Of a stretch of DNA of 46,863 bases, positions 1 through 8,331 are shown piece by piece. Position 1 is the first letter of the stretch, and every line of letters starts with the position of its first letter. The notes beneath the pieces were generated by a model. It did no database searches. It saw only the letters and a program-made list of their open reading frames with translations, and was not told the DNA's origin. The stretch is from contig CAUQKV010000013.1 in assembly GCA_963518845.1 (NCBI GenBank), forward strand, positions 1 to 46,863, read 5' to 3'. This DNA comes from JABCPE02 sp963518845 (GTDB lineage: Bacteria; Bacteroidota; Bacteroidia; Flavobacteriales; Weeksellaceae). The position numbers were made by a program, and so were the translations under genes.

Positions 1-2
1 AC

Positions 3-500
3 GAAGAAAAACTAACTCCAGCAGAAAAAGAAATGCTGGAATATTATAAACTGGGGGTGCAGAGAATGAGCAGAATGATGAAGGTCTATAAACCCGATGA
101 GGAGCAGGCGAAAACCCTTGAAAATAAGAATTTTAAAGGAAAAATTTTGATTGTTTCTGAAGGTTGGTGTGGAGATGCAGGGCAGACAGTGCCAGCGGTT
201 TCTCTGTTTTTCAAAGGGAAAAATGAAGTGAGAATCGTCTATCGTGATGAAAATCCAGATTTGATAGACCAATTCCTAACCAACGGAACTCGTTCTATTC
301 CTATCGTGGTTATTTTAGATGAAAACGATGGAGTGATAGCGCACTGGGGGCCGAGACCAGCCTATGGAACAGAACTATTGAAAAAATACAAAGCAGACCC
401 AGAAAACTACCCTAAAACTCAGTTTTACAATGATTTACAAGTCTATTATGCGAAAAATAGAGGGTATGATGTAATCACTGAAATATTAGATTTAATTTAA
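3..500 (+). CDS. Thioredoxin-family protein (5' end outside window)
   Basis: The reading frame is open to the left edge, so this is the C-terminal 165 residues of a longer protein; the in-frame ATG at 33 is probably internal. The sequence shows a thioredoxin-like strand followed by SEGWCGDAGQTVP and, about 60 residues on, a SIPIVVILDE stretch matching the cis-Pro loop. This resembles the Thioredoxin_9 type found in Bacteroidota, where a WCGDA motif with a single cysteine replaces the classical CxxC; a plain disulfide reductase mechanism is therefore doubtful. The upstream helix (LGVQRMSRM) also fits that family. It lies 15 bases before a redoxin and near an OsmC gene, suggesting a thiol-stress group. 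The fold is fairly sure, the function not. Confidence 0.8.
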   Translation, partial: EEKLTPAEKEMLEYYKLGVQRMSRMMKVYKPDEEQAKTLENKNFKGKILIVSEGWCGDAGQTVPAVSLFFKGKNEVRIVYRDENPDLIDQFLTNGTRSIPIVVILDENDGVIAHWGPRPAYGTELLKKYKADPENYPKTQFYNDLQVYYAKNRGYDVITEILDLI

Positions 501-515
501 AAATAAAGAAAAATT

Positions 516-1073
516 ATGGCAAATACACCTTCAAATATGCTGGCATTAGGAACAAAAGCTCCGTTTTTTGAGTTGTCTAATCCTGCAAAAAACAACGAGT
601 TACAGAGTTTAGAAGATTTAAAGGGAAGCAAAGGAACTTTGGTTATTTTCATGTGTAACCACTGTCCGTTTGTGATTCATGTAATAGAAAAACTGGCTGA
701 ACTTTATGAAGATTATAAAGGGAAAGGAATAGAGTTTATCGCGATAAATTCTAATGATGTGATAAATTATCCAGCAGATTCGCCAGAGCTGATGGTGGAT
801 TTTGCGGAGGAAAAAGGTTTCACTTTTCCGTATTTGTATGATGAGAGTCAAGCTGTGGCAAAGGCCTATGATGCGGCATGTACGCCAGATTTTTATTTCT
901 TTGATGACAAACTGGATTTGATTTATCGTGGTCAAATGGATGATTCCAGACCTGGGAATAATAAGGAGATTACGGGCGAGGATTTAGTCATTGCTTTTGA
1001 AAATCTTTTGGCAGGTCAGCCGCAGGAAGAACTGCAGAGACCGAGCCTTGGTTGTAACATTAAATGGAAATAA
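516..1073 (+). CDS. Redoxin / AhpC-TSA-like thioredoxin-fold protein
   Basis: 185 residues with a peroxiredoxin/thioredoxin-like fold. An N-terminal LGTKAPFFEL segment is typical of AhpC/TSA-type proteins, and the active-site region MCNHCPFV carries a CxxC (CNHC). A later ACTPDFYFFD segment matches the cis-Pro loop with a further Cys. Proteins of this group are usually annotated as thioredoxin-family or putative peroxiredoxins; they reduce thiols or peroxides in the cytoplasm, and no signal peptide is visible here. It sits between the thioredoxin-like gene and an OsmC gene, separated by 15 and 6 bases, so co-transcription is likely. The exact substrate cannot be told from sequence. Confidence 0.85.
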   Translation: MANTPSNMLALGTKAPFFELSNPAKNNELQSLEDLKGSKGTLVIFMCNHCPFVIHVIEKLAELYEDYKGKGIEFIAINSNDVINYPADSPELMVDFAEEKGFTFPYLYDESQAVAKAYDAACTPDFYFFDDKLDLIYRGQMDDSRPGNNKEITGEDLVIAFENLLAGQPQEELQRPSLGCNIKWK

Positions 1074-1079
1074 AGACCG

Positions 1080-1502
1080 ATGAAAATCACTTTAAACAGA
1101 ATAAATGACAATTTTCTTTTCGAATGTGCGAATGAAAATGGTCAGAAAATCTTGCTCAATAATATAGGCGAAGACAAAAATAACGGAGTGAGCCCTATGG
1201 AGGCTCTGCTGATGTCTGTGGCGGGCTGCAGCGGAATAGATGTAGTCAGCATTCTGAAAAAACAGAAACAGCAGATTACCAAGTTTTCGGCAGAGGTAGA
1301 AGGCGAGAGAGTAGTAGAAGGGGAGGCGAAACCATTTAGAAATATAATGGTAAAATTCTATGTAGATGGAGATGTAAATCCTGAAAAGGCAAGAAAAGCA
1401 GCAGACCTATCCTTTGCGAAATACTGCTCTGTTTCTAAGACACTTGAACCCAATGTAGAGGTGGGATATCAAATATATGTGAATGGTATAAAAGTAGACT
1501 AA
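1080..1502 (+). CDS. OsmC/Ohr-family peroxiredoxin-like protein
   Basis: 140 residues, the usual length for OsmC/Ohr proteins. Both family cysteines are present: one in SVAGCSGIDVVSIL and one in KYCSVSKTLEPN near the C-terminus. In characterised members these form the thiol pair that reduces organic hydroperoxides in a homodimer. It begins 6 bases after the redoxin and ends 2 bases before the FabH-like gene, so the block is tightly packed. It is closer to the YhfA-like general OsmC branch than to Ohr, judged only from overall look; the physiological substrate is uncertain. Confidence 0.88.
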   Translation: MKITLNRINDNFLFECANENGQKILLNNIGEDKNNGVSPMEALLMSVAGCSGIDVVSILKKQKQQITKFSAEVEGERVVEGEAKPFRNIMVKFYVDGDVNPEKARKAADLSFAKYCSVSKTLEPNVEVGYQIYVNGIKVD

Positions 1503-1504
1503 AG

Positions 1505-2470
1505 ATGTTTAGAATTTCTGAAATAGAAACATATTTTCCAGAAAAAAAAGTAACAAACGAAGATTTACAAAAGGAGTTTCCAGAGTGGAGCCCAGAGAAA
1601 ATTTTTAATAAAGTCGGTGTAAAACAGCGATATACAGCATCAGCAGAGGAAACAGTGCTGGAGCTGGCGGTGAAAGCTTCTGAGAAACTATTAAAAAAAA
1701 TAGATAAAAACGAGATAGATTTTATCTTGTTTTGTACGCAAAGCCCTGATTATCATCTTCCTACTACGGCTTGTATCTTGCAGGACAAATTGGGCTTGAG
1801 AAAGAACATAGGGGCTTTGGATTTTAATCTTGGGTGCTCTGGTTTTGTCTATGGTCTTAGCATAGCAAAAGGGCTTATCGCAACAGGTGTAGCCCAAAAT
1901 ATTCTATTAGTAACCGCCGAAACTTACACTAAATATCTTAGAAAATCAGATAAATCTAACCGAACTATTTTTGGGGATGGGGCAGCAGCCACTTTGATAC
2001 AAAAGGATGAAACCAAAGAGAATTTCCAATTCATTTTAGGGACAGATGGCAGTGGATATGATAATCTCATTGTGAGAAATGGCGGTGGTAGAAATCGCAT
2101 AAACAAGGAAGATGAGGCTGGTAACTGTCTGTATATGAATGGACAAAATATATTTATATTTACGATAGAGAAAATTCCCGCGCTGGTGAAGGAAATTTTA
2201 GAGAAGAATAATTTAACTAAAAATGATGTGGATTATTATATTTTTCACCAAGCCAATGCGCATATTCTTAGAAGGCAGCGGGAAATTTTGGATATTCCAG
2301 AGGAAAAATTCTATATCAATTTAGAGAAATATGGGAATACAGTTTCTTCTACCATTCCGATTGCTCTAAAAGATGCATTAGAAACAGGAAAAGTTAAAAG
2401 AGGAGATAAGGTAATGCTGGTCGGTTTCGGTGTTGGGCTTTCTTGGGGAGCAACGATAGTAGAATTATAA
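1505..2470 (+). CDS. 3-oxoacyl-ACP synthase III family protein (FabH-like)
   Basis: 321 residues with the thiolase-fold layout of ketoacyl-ACP synthase III. The catalytic triad is visible: Cys111 in NLGCSGFVYGL, His248 in IFHQANAHIL and Asn278 in YGNTVSS. The C-terminal VGFGVGLSWGA is also typical. FabH condenses acyl-CoA with malonyl-ACP to start fatty-acid synthesis. This copy is not inside a fab cluster but lies next to an acyltransferase-3 gene and a glycan region, so it could be a paralogue supplying special acyl chains rather than the housekeeping enzyme. It starts 2 bases after osmC. The family is secure; primary versus accessory role is open. Confidence 0.88.
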   Translation: MFRISEIETYFPEKKVTNEDLQKEFPEWSPEKIFNKVGVKQRYTASAEETVLELAVKASEKLLKKIDKNEIDFILFCTQSPDYHLPTTACILQDKLGLRKNIGALDFNLGCSGFVYGLSIAKGLIATGVAQNILLVTAETYTKYLRKSDKSNRTIFGDGAAATLIQKDETKENFQFILGTDGSGYDNLIVRNGGGRNRINKEDEAGNCLYMNGQNIFIFTIEKIPALVKEILEKNNLTKNDVDYYIFHQANAHILRRQREILDIPEEKFYINLEKYGNTVSSTIPIALKDALETGKVKRGDKVMLVGFGVGLSWGATIVEL

Positions 2471-2506
2471 GAAGAAAAGGATAAAATATAAAAAAACTAT
2501 AACATT

Positions 2507-3613
2507 ATGAATACACATTTATTAGAAAGGGTTACTTCGTCAGGGAATATTATAAAATATATTGATGGACTGAGATTTATCGCTATTGTAAGTGTTTTTA
2601 TTTGTCATTTTTTGGCTAATCATGAGGTAAACTTTCCTGAGATAAAGGAACATAGTTATATTTATCCTTTTTTTGGGAATGGGATAGGACATACGGGAGT
2701 TTTTCTATTTTTTGGAATTAGTGGATTTATATTATCGCTTCCTTTTTTAAAACAATATGTATATGGCGGTAGGGAAGTCTCTATTAAGGATTATTTTTTG
2801 AGAAGGCTTACTCGGCTGGAACCGCCTTATATCATACATTTAGTATTGTTTTTATTTATTTCAACAGTTTTAGGAACTAAGAGTATTCAGGAATTATTCC
2901 CAAACTTTTTGGCATCGCTGTTTTATGTGCATAATATTGTTTTTTCTGAGGAGCGCTATCCATTGATTAATATTGTTTTATGGACGCTTGAAATAGAAGT
3001 TCAGTTTTACATATTAGCGCCGCTTCTTTCGCTGGGAATTTTCAAACTTCCTAAATGGGTAAGAAGGGCTTTGATGCTTGGAATTATTGTCTTATGGCCA
3101 CTTTTAGGGATTAATACAGGATTTCATAACATTCTGAATTATTTGCATTTCTTTATCATTGGTTTTTTAGTGGCAGATTTATCCCTTGAATATTCAGATA
3201 AGATAAAACCTTCATATATTTTTGATATTCTGTGTGTTATTGCATTTTTGATATTTTGGCAAGGAAATGTTTGGCTGGAATTTCAGTGGTTGTATATATT
3301 TATTTTGTTGTTTCTTACGCCGTTTTCTATTTTTTGGAAAAAACTAATGGAGTTTCGCCCAGTGTATATTATTGGAGGGATGTGCTACACGATTTATATG
3401 CTGCATCATAAAATAATATATGTGTTTTTTGGGATGTTTTTCAAAGGGAAAGTGTTTTTTGGTGATCCGATTTACAATCTTTTTACAAGATTTATCATCA
3501 TATCTATTATCACCCTTCTGATATCTGCTGTATTTTTTATATTTGTGGAGCGTCCGACCATGAAAAAACAATGGTGGAAGTATAGAGATTTGAAGAAACT
3601 ATTTTTTGAATAA
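2507..3613 (+). CDS. Acyltransferase 3 family membrane protein (OafA/YrhL-like)
   Basis: 368 residues, almost entirely hydrophobic segments, with about ten predicted membrane helices. The N-terminal YIDGLRFIAIVSVFICHF carries the conserved R and H of acyltransferase-3 proteins. The C-terminal FVERPTMKKQWWKY ends the family as usual. Members transfer acyl groups, often O-acetyl, to sugars of lipopolysaccharide, capsule or peptidoglycan across the inner membrane. It precedes a surface-glycan region, which supports modification of an outer glycan, although the two blocks converge and are not one operon. The substrate is unknown. A strong hairpin terminator follows. Confidence 0.88.
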   Translation: MNTHLLERVTSSGNIIKYIDGLRFIAIVSVFICHFLANHEVNFPEIKEHSYIYPFFGNGIGHTGVFLFFGISGFILSLPFLKQYVYGGREVSIKDYFLRRLTRLEPPYIIHLVLFLFISTVLGTKSIQELFPNFLASLFYVHNIVFSEERYPLINIVLWTLEIEVQFYILAPLLSLGIFKLPKWVRRALMLGIIVLWPLLGINTGFHNILNYLHFFIIGFLVADLSLEYSDKIKPSYIFDILCVIAFLIFWQGNVWLEFQWLYIFILLFLTPFSIFWKKLMEFRPVYIIGGMCYTIYMLHHKIIYVFFGMFFKGKVFFGDPIYNLFTRFIIISIITLLISAVFFIFVERPTMKKQWWKYRDLKKLFFE

Positions 3614-3622
3614 AATTAAAAT

Positions 3623-3652
3623 AATAAAGAGACTCTAAAAAGTCTCTTTATT
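3623..3652. terminator. Bidirectional intrinsic terminator
   Basis: A perfect 12-bp stem (AATAAAGAGACT paired with AGTCTCTTTATT) with a 6-base loop. A/T runs flank both sides, so it can stop the acyltransferase transcript from the left and the glycosyltransferase operon from the right; its right arm overlaps the stop codon of the minus-strand gene. Confidence 0.85.
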
Positions 3653-4667
3653 CTATTTCACATCCTAGATTTCTGTATTGATTTTTAAAACATTCTACCC
3701 ATTTTCTGAATTCTTGGATATTGATTTTTTCTTTGATAAAAGTTTCAAAATACTCGGTAGAAAAGTCTTTTGGGAAGTTTTCTAAAACATCAAACTCGCC
3801 CGCAAGCCAAGCCTCATTGATAAGGTGATTGAACAGATTCACATCAAAATCAAATCCATACGAATGGTAGGAATTGGTGGCGGAGGACTGGAATGTGGTT
3901 TTCATGCTTTCTTTTTTTAGGTGAGCGATGAAATTGCGATTGTTTCTATGTTTTCGGTAGTATACAGATGCGTTTCTAATTTGTTGTTTTTCATCTACTT
4001 TACCAAAAGAATCTTTCCAAACATAGAGCCAGTATTCCTTTTTCCAAAAACCCATAAGAATGGAATTTAACGCCCAATATTTCAATTTAGTTTCGTTATC
4101 AACCATTTTTAGTTTAAATAATAATGAGAAAAATTTAAACTTATTGTAGAAAAACCAATCCATAATGAGCGGATTAGATAGTAATAAATCTTTTGGATAA
4201 ATGCTGTCTAATGTGTCATTGATAGACTCTTTGCCTACCCACTGCAATTCTTTGGTGTTGCCTAACCAACCTAATTTTAAAAGGCTGATGTTATACTTTT
4301 GGGCGTTTTCTCTTAATTGGTCTATATCCACATTTTCGGTAAACCAAACATCATCTTCTGTCATGATGAAATACTCTGAAGCCTCTTGAGCAGCATTCCT
4401 CCATAATTTGGTTGGGATTTGGAAACCATTGATTTCTTTTCCTTGTTCCAGATTATCTTTTATGGCTTGTTCTTTATCCTTGTAATTTTCAGATTTTAGA
4501 ATGGTGACTTCAGGATGGAGTTCTTGTATTTTATCCAAATATTTCTGTGGTGTTCCATCATCTAGAATGGTAACTTTATAATTACCAGTTACATAGGTCT
4601 TAATGCTTTTAAGACATCTGTCAAGATAAAAAGCTCGGTTAAAGGATTTTATGAGGATGTCTGTCAT
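3648..4667 (-). CDS. Glycosyltransferase, GT-A/GT2-like
   Basis: 339 residues. The N-terminus TDILIKSFNRAFYLDRCLKS is followed by a strand ending KVTILDDGT, as in GT2 enzymes, and an acidic YFIMTEDDVWF segment in the position of the DxD metal/nucleotide-sugar motif. The C-terminal half is divergent and aromatic-rich and not one I recognise. No membrane segment is visible, so it should act on the cytoplasmic face during glycan assembly. It is last in a minus-strand glycan operon; its start overlaps the stop of the preceding GT2 by 4 bases. The donor and acceptor sugars cannot be inferred. Confidence 0.75.
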   Translation of the reverse strand: MTDILIKSFNRAFYLDRCLKSIKTYVTGNYKVTILDDGTPQKYLDKIQELHPEVTILKSENYKDKEQAIKDNLEQGKEINGFQIPTKLWRNAAQEASEYFIMTEDDVWFTENVDIDQLRENAQKYNISLLKLGWLGNTKELQWVGKESINDTLDSIYPKDLLLSNPLIMDWFFYNKFKFFSLLFKLKMVDNETKLKYWALNSILMGFWKKEYWLYVWKDSFGKVDEKQQIRNASVYYRKHRNNRNFIAHLKKESMKTTFQSSATNSYHSYGFDFDVNLFNHLINEAWLAGEFDVLENFPKDFSTEYFETFIKEKINIQEFRKWVECFKNQYRNLGCEIE

Positions 4668-5476
4668 TGTAAGTATCTTAATAATTTTTTTAGTAGGGTA
4701 TTTTGCTTTTCAAAAATAAAATGTGGTAAATCATCTATTTCCTCTACCTTTTTTCCATAAATGATTTTTATTCCCCTTCTTGATAAAGTATTTCTTAAAA
4801 CTAAATCCCATTGTTTATTCTTTTCTGCAATTTTTGATTTATTTATACTTTGTGAAATACCTTTTTCATGTTTTCTGTATAGATATAGAGGTTTGTTTAT
4901 AAATTTAAAACACCCTTGTTCATAAAGTTTGAGATACAAATCTTGATCTTCAGCAAGTCTGATTTTATCATTAATTTTGGAAGTATTATTATAAACATTT
5001 CGTTTAAAAGTAAAAAAATGATTAACCTCAAAGAAAATGTTTAAAAAAAGAGGATCGTTATTCTTTACTTTACGATTTATTTTAGCTATTGTTTGAGGAA
5101 CTAGTTCTGAATTACAAAAATACATTTTAGAATAAGTAGCCACTATTTTTGGATCATCATAGCATTTGATAGATTCCTCAATAGCATCAGGTGTGATCGC
5201 ATCATCAGGGTCAAGAAAACCACATATATCACCAGAAGCCAGTTCGATTAGTTTTCCTTTTGTATAGCCAACACCATTGTTTTCATCATTTTTAAAAATT
5301 TTGAATCTATGGTCATCTTTCACTAAATTTTTGACTTTTTCGTAAGAATCATCAGAGGAACAGTCATCAAGTATAATGACTTCAAAGTTTTTGTAAGTTT
5401 GAGAAATTATGCTTTGATAACAATCTTTAAAATATTCAAAATTATTGTAGTGAGCAATTAGGATTGAAAATTTCAT
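4664..5476 (-). CDS. Glycosyltransferase family 2 protein
   Basis: 270 residues with a standard GT2 A-fold. The N-terminal strand FSILIAHYNNFEYF is followed by VIILDDCSSDDSYE (nucleotide-binding DD), then GDICGFLDPDDAIT supplying the DxD metal site. A short C-terminal tail ends the protein with no membrane anchor. It is one of three consecutive glycosyltransferases in the minus-strand cluster and overlaps the next gene by 4 bases. The coding sequence is visibly more AT-rich than housekeeping genes in the window. The sugar specificity is unknown. Confidence 0.88.
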   Translation of the reverse strand: MKFSILIAHYNNFEYFKDCYQSIISQTYKNFEVIILDDCSSDDSYEKVKNLVKDDHRFKIFKNDENNGVGYTKGKLIELASGDICGFLDPDDAITPDAIEESIKCYDDPKIVATYSKMYFCNSELVPQTIAKINRKVKNNDPLFLNIFFEVNHFFTFKRNVYNNTSKINDKIRLAEDQDLYLKLYEQGCFKFINKPLYLYRKHEKGISQSINKSKIAEKNKQWDLVLRNTLSRRGIKIIYGKKVEEIDDLPHFIFEKQNTLLKKLLRYLQ

Positions 5477-5555
5477 AAAAGAATGAATGATAAGTTAGTA
5501 AATTATATGAATAAAGGAATATCTAATCCTCCTGTAAGATTTTATGCAAACTTTA

Positions 5556-6515
5556 CTATTTTATGATTTTATTGAGTAGGTTTCTTAAAATGGAAGAATG
5601 AATTGATAATAAAAATAACTGTCTAAAAATTTCTTTTTTTGAATTTCTGAATTTATGGCGTTTGGTATTATTTATAATTTCATTTTTAAAATCAGCCAAT
5701 TTATTATAATTCTGAAGTAGGAAACACATGGATGTTAATATAAAATCATCGTCAATGTTTGAAGAATCATAGTCTTTATCAATGTTGTATTTCCGAATTT
5801 CATAGATACTTTTAGTATAAAGATATTTTTTAACAATGTCATTAGGGCGTGAAGCAGTATTGGGCGTGATTCTATAAACAGTAGTGTAATCTTTTAAGAA
5901 ATGTATCTTGTATTTTTTGTTAAATAAGAACCATAAGAGATAATCCCCAATAGTCCAGTCTTTGGTGTTTAGAAGATGGAAATATTCTTCCATAATCTCC
6001 TTATCATTTCTAAATAAAGTAGTAAGTGTAGAGATTACATTTTCGGGTAATAAATATTTGTATTTAGAATCATTGGGATCAACATTAATGATGTTTTCAT
6101 AAATAGTATTATTAATTATCCGTTTAGAATTTGTAAAAACAAGCCCATAATCATGATTCTGTTCTAAAAAATCTACTTGCTTTTGTAGTTTGTTTTCATC
6201 TATCCAGTAGTCATCACCTTCGCAAATGGCAATGTATTTTCCTTCACATTGTTCAATACAAAACATCCAATTTTTAATCATACCAAGATTTTTCTCATGG
6301 TTGAAATATTTTATTGAGATATTTTCATTATTAACCTTAGATTTTATAATGTCTTGTATTACGCCGTCTGAGTTGTCTGTTGAAGCATCATTAGAAATGA
6401 TTATTTCGTAATGAAAATTTGTTTTTTGATTAATGATGTTCAGTAGAGTCAGTTCCAAGTATTCACTTTGGTTATAAGTAGGAACAATTACACTAGCTAA
6501 TATTTTTTGCTGCAT
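5556..6515 (-). CDS. Glycosyltransferase family 2 protein
   Basis: 319 residues, GT2 fold: ASVIVPTYNQSEYLELTL, then EIIISNDASTDNS, then YIAICEGDDYWIDE, which is the extended EGDDYW version of the metal-binding motif seen in many O-antigen glycosyltransferases. The C-terminal 100 residues are Lys/Asn/Ile-rich. It lies between the DegT aminotransferase and another GT2, with about 80-100 bases on either side. In a sample stretch (5641-5700) only 14 of 60 bases are G or C, so this gene is much more AT-rich than polA or recA here, in keeping with glycan genes that are often exchanged. The substrate is unknown. Confidence 0.88.
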   Translation of the reverse strand: MQQKILASVIVPTYNQSEYLELTLLNIINQKTNFHYEIIISNDASTDNSDGVIQDIIKSKVNNENISIKYFNHEKNLGMIKNWMFCIEQCEGKYIAICEGDDYWIDENKLQKQVDFLEQNHDYGLVFTNSKRIINNTIYENIINVDPNDSKYKYLLPENVISTLTTLFRNDKEIMEEYFHLLNTKDWTIGDYLLWFLFNKKYKIHFLKDYTTVYRITPNTASRPNDIVKKYLYTKSIYEIRKYNIDKDYDSSNIDDDFILTSMCFLLQNYNKLADFKNEIINNTKRHKFRNSKKEIFRQLFLLSIHSSILRNLLNKIIK

Positions 6516-6616
6516 TTGTAGTATTTATTGATAGTTATATTTTTTAGGATTAATGGAATAAGCGTTTTTGAATTCAAAGTGGTAAAATCAATAAAAACAC
6601 ATTTTTTTATTCAATT

Positions 6617-7705
6617 TTAATTATTTTGTACTCTTAGCATCAAACGACAAATATAATTAATTTCTTCTTCTGTCAAATCAAAATATAGTGGAAGACAAAG
6701 CACTTTTCTCGAAATATCCTCTGTGATAGGGAATTCCACCTTTGGGAGGTATGGCAGAGAAGATGCCAAACTCGGATAAAAATATCTTCGGGTAAAGATT
6801 TCATTAAGGTCTAGCTCCGCTTTGATTTTTAATAAAAGCTCCTCCGATTCCAAAACCACAGGATAGTAGGCATAGTTTTGGGTAGCATCCCTATGCCATG
6901 CTACTTTTCGTGCTTTTAGGTTTTTTAGATTTTTATCGTAGCATTCAGATAGTTTTTTGCGTTGGTAGTGGATTGCTTCGGTGTGTTTTAGGTTTGCTAA
7001 TCCCATAGCGGCGTGAAACTCAGAGTTTTTACCATTAATTCCCAATTCTGAAAACGAATCAAATCCAGCAATTCCAAAATTACGAATAGACGCCAGTTTT
7101 TTTAGCAAATCAGGATTTTGGGTAATAATCAGTCCGCCTTCTACAGAGTGATAGAGTTTTGTGGAATGCAGGGAGCAAGTGGAAATATCACCATATTCAA
7201 AAACAGATTTTCCATTTACTTTTACTCCAAAAGCATGGGCAGCATCGTAGATTACTTTTAAATTATGTTTTTTAGCAATCTGCTCTATTTTAACCACATC
7301 ACAAGGGTTTCCATAGACATGCGTAGCCAAGATAGCTTGGGTTTTCTCTGTGATGGCATCTTCTATTTTGTCTGCATCTATGCATAGAGAATCAGGGCAA
7401 ATATCCACAAATACCGGCGTACAACCTTCCCAAACAATAGAACTTGTGGTCGCCACAAACGAAAACGGTGTGGTTATAATCTCTCCTGTTATATCCAAAG
7501 CCTTGATAGCCATTTGGATAGCTACAGTTCCATTGGTTACAAATAATAAATGCTGGACATCAAGGAATTCTTTCAGTTCCATTTCTAGCTGACTCGCCAG
7601 AGGTCCCATGTTGGTAAGCCATTGGCGGTTCCAGATTCCATCTATATATTTTAGATATTCCTCTTTTGGAGGGAGGAAAGGTTTAGTTACAGGTATCATT
7701 ATCAA
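6617..7705 (-). CDS. DegT/DnrJ/EryC1/StrS sugar aminotransferase
   Basis: 362 residues, the usual length for PLP-dependent nucleotide-sugar aminotransferases. The N-terminus IPVTKPFLPPKEEYLKYIDG and the FVTNGTVAIQMAIKAL cofactor-phosphate region fit the fold. VIYDAAHAFGVKVNG carries the Asp that contacts the pyridine nitrogen, and CSLHSTKLYHSVEGG holds the catalytic Lys. Such enzymes place an amino group at C3 or C4 of a 4-keto or 3-keto dNDP-sugar. The adjoining acyltransferase overlaps its start by 4 bases, so the likely product is an N-acylated amino sugar for the glycan built by the neighbouring transferases. The exact sugar (for example a Qui4N or Fuc3N type) is inference only. An ATG two codons downstream is an alternative start. 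Confidence 0.88.
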   Translation of the reverse strand: MIMIPVTKPFLPPKEEYLKYIDGIWNRQWLTNMGPLASQLEMELKEFLDVQHLLFVTNGTVAIQMAIKALDITGEIITTPFSFVATTSSIVWEGCTPVFVDICPDSLCIDADKIEDAITEKTQAILATHVYGNPCDVVKIEQIAKKHNLKVIYDAAHAFGVKVNGKSVFEYGDISTCSLHSTKLYHSVEGGLIITQNPDLLKKLASIRNFGIAGFDSFSELGINGKNSEFHAAMGLANLKHTEAIHYQRKKLSECYDKNLKNLKARKVAWHRDATQNYAYYPVVLESEELLLKIKAELDLNEIFTRRYFYPSLASSLPYLPKVEFPITEDISRKVLCLPLYFDLTEEEINYICRLMLRVQNN

Positions 7706-8253
7706 AGGTTTTTTACAATGTGTTCTTGTTTGTTGATTATCATAGAGTTAGCAGGGATGTCTTTGTGGATAACACAACCCGCCCCGATGATTACATTATC
7801 ACCGATGGTCACTCCTTTCAGCACGATTACATTACTCCCGAGCCAGCAGTTTTTCCCTATTTTGATAGGAGCAGAGTTGAATTTCTGATGTTCCACTCTA
7901 AACTCTGGCGAGGCGCTATACTGGTGGTTGTGGTCGTATAGTTTCACTCCTTCACCAAAAAGCGTATTTTCTCCTATTTCTATTTTTTCTAAACAGTTGA
8001 TAGAGCAATAGTTATTCATAAAAACATTGTTGCCAATGTGGAGTTCCGCATCATTACTCACCAAAATATTACAATAGTTTCTTATGCTAAAACCATTGCC
8101 GATGCTTATTTTTTTAGCATTGGGATAAAAAGAAAAATTACAAAAATCACCAATTTTTATATTTCCTCCTATAGCGCTGTTAGGACTGCTGCTCAACTTT
8201 TTTAAGCTGCTTTTTTTAAGTAATTTTAAAATAATTTTGGATAGAAAATGCAT
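7702..8253 (-). CDS. Hexapeptide-repeat acyltransferase (LbH family)
   Basis: 183 residues made mostly of left-handed beta-helix repeats, with [LIV]-G-x(4) turns such as IGGNIKIGDFCNFS, IGENTLFGEG and GSNVIVLKGVTIGDNVIIGA. The LYDHNHQY segment provides the catalytic His pair seen in WcaF/WbbJ-type acetyltransferases. Family members transfer acetyl from acetyl-CoA to a hydroxyl or amino group on sugars. It is first in the minus-strand glycan operon and overlaps the DegT gene by 4 bases, which argues for acetylating the amino sugar made by that enzyme. Its promoter lies just upstream at 8273-8280. Confidence 0.85.
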   Translation of the reverse strand: MHFLSKIILKLLKKSSLKKLSSSPNSAIGGNIKIGDFCNFSFYPNAKKISIGNGFSIRNYCNILVSNDAELHIGNNVFMNNYCSINCLEKIEIGENTLFGEGVKLYDHNHQYSASPEFRVEHQKFNSAPIKIGKNCWLGSNVIVLKGVTIGDNVIIGAGCVIHKDIPANSMIINKQEHIVKNL

Positions 8254-8272
8254 TTTTGCTCTATTTATCAGA

Positions 8273-8280
8273 CAAAGATA
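8273..8280 (-). promoter_or_regulatory. -7 box TATCTTTG of the minus glycan operon
   Basis: On the minus strand this reads TATCTTTG, an exact match to the Bacteroidota TAnnTTTG element. It lies about 20 bases before the acyltransferase ATG. No clear TTTG -33 element is seen. Confidence 0.6.
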
Positions 8281-8302
8281 TAACTTTTATGATAAAAATA
8301 AT

Positions 8303-8310
8303 TACTTTTG
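8303..8310 (+). promoter_or_regulatory. -7 box TACTTTTG of the divergent GT2 gene
   Basis: An exact TAnnTTTG match. It covers the TTG codon that would be the upstream start of the GT2 frame, so the real start should be the ATG at 8332. It is arranged back to back with the minus-strand promoter at 8273-8280. Confidence 0.55.
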
Positions 8311-8331
8311 TGTGAAAGAAAACAAGAGAAA

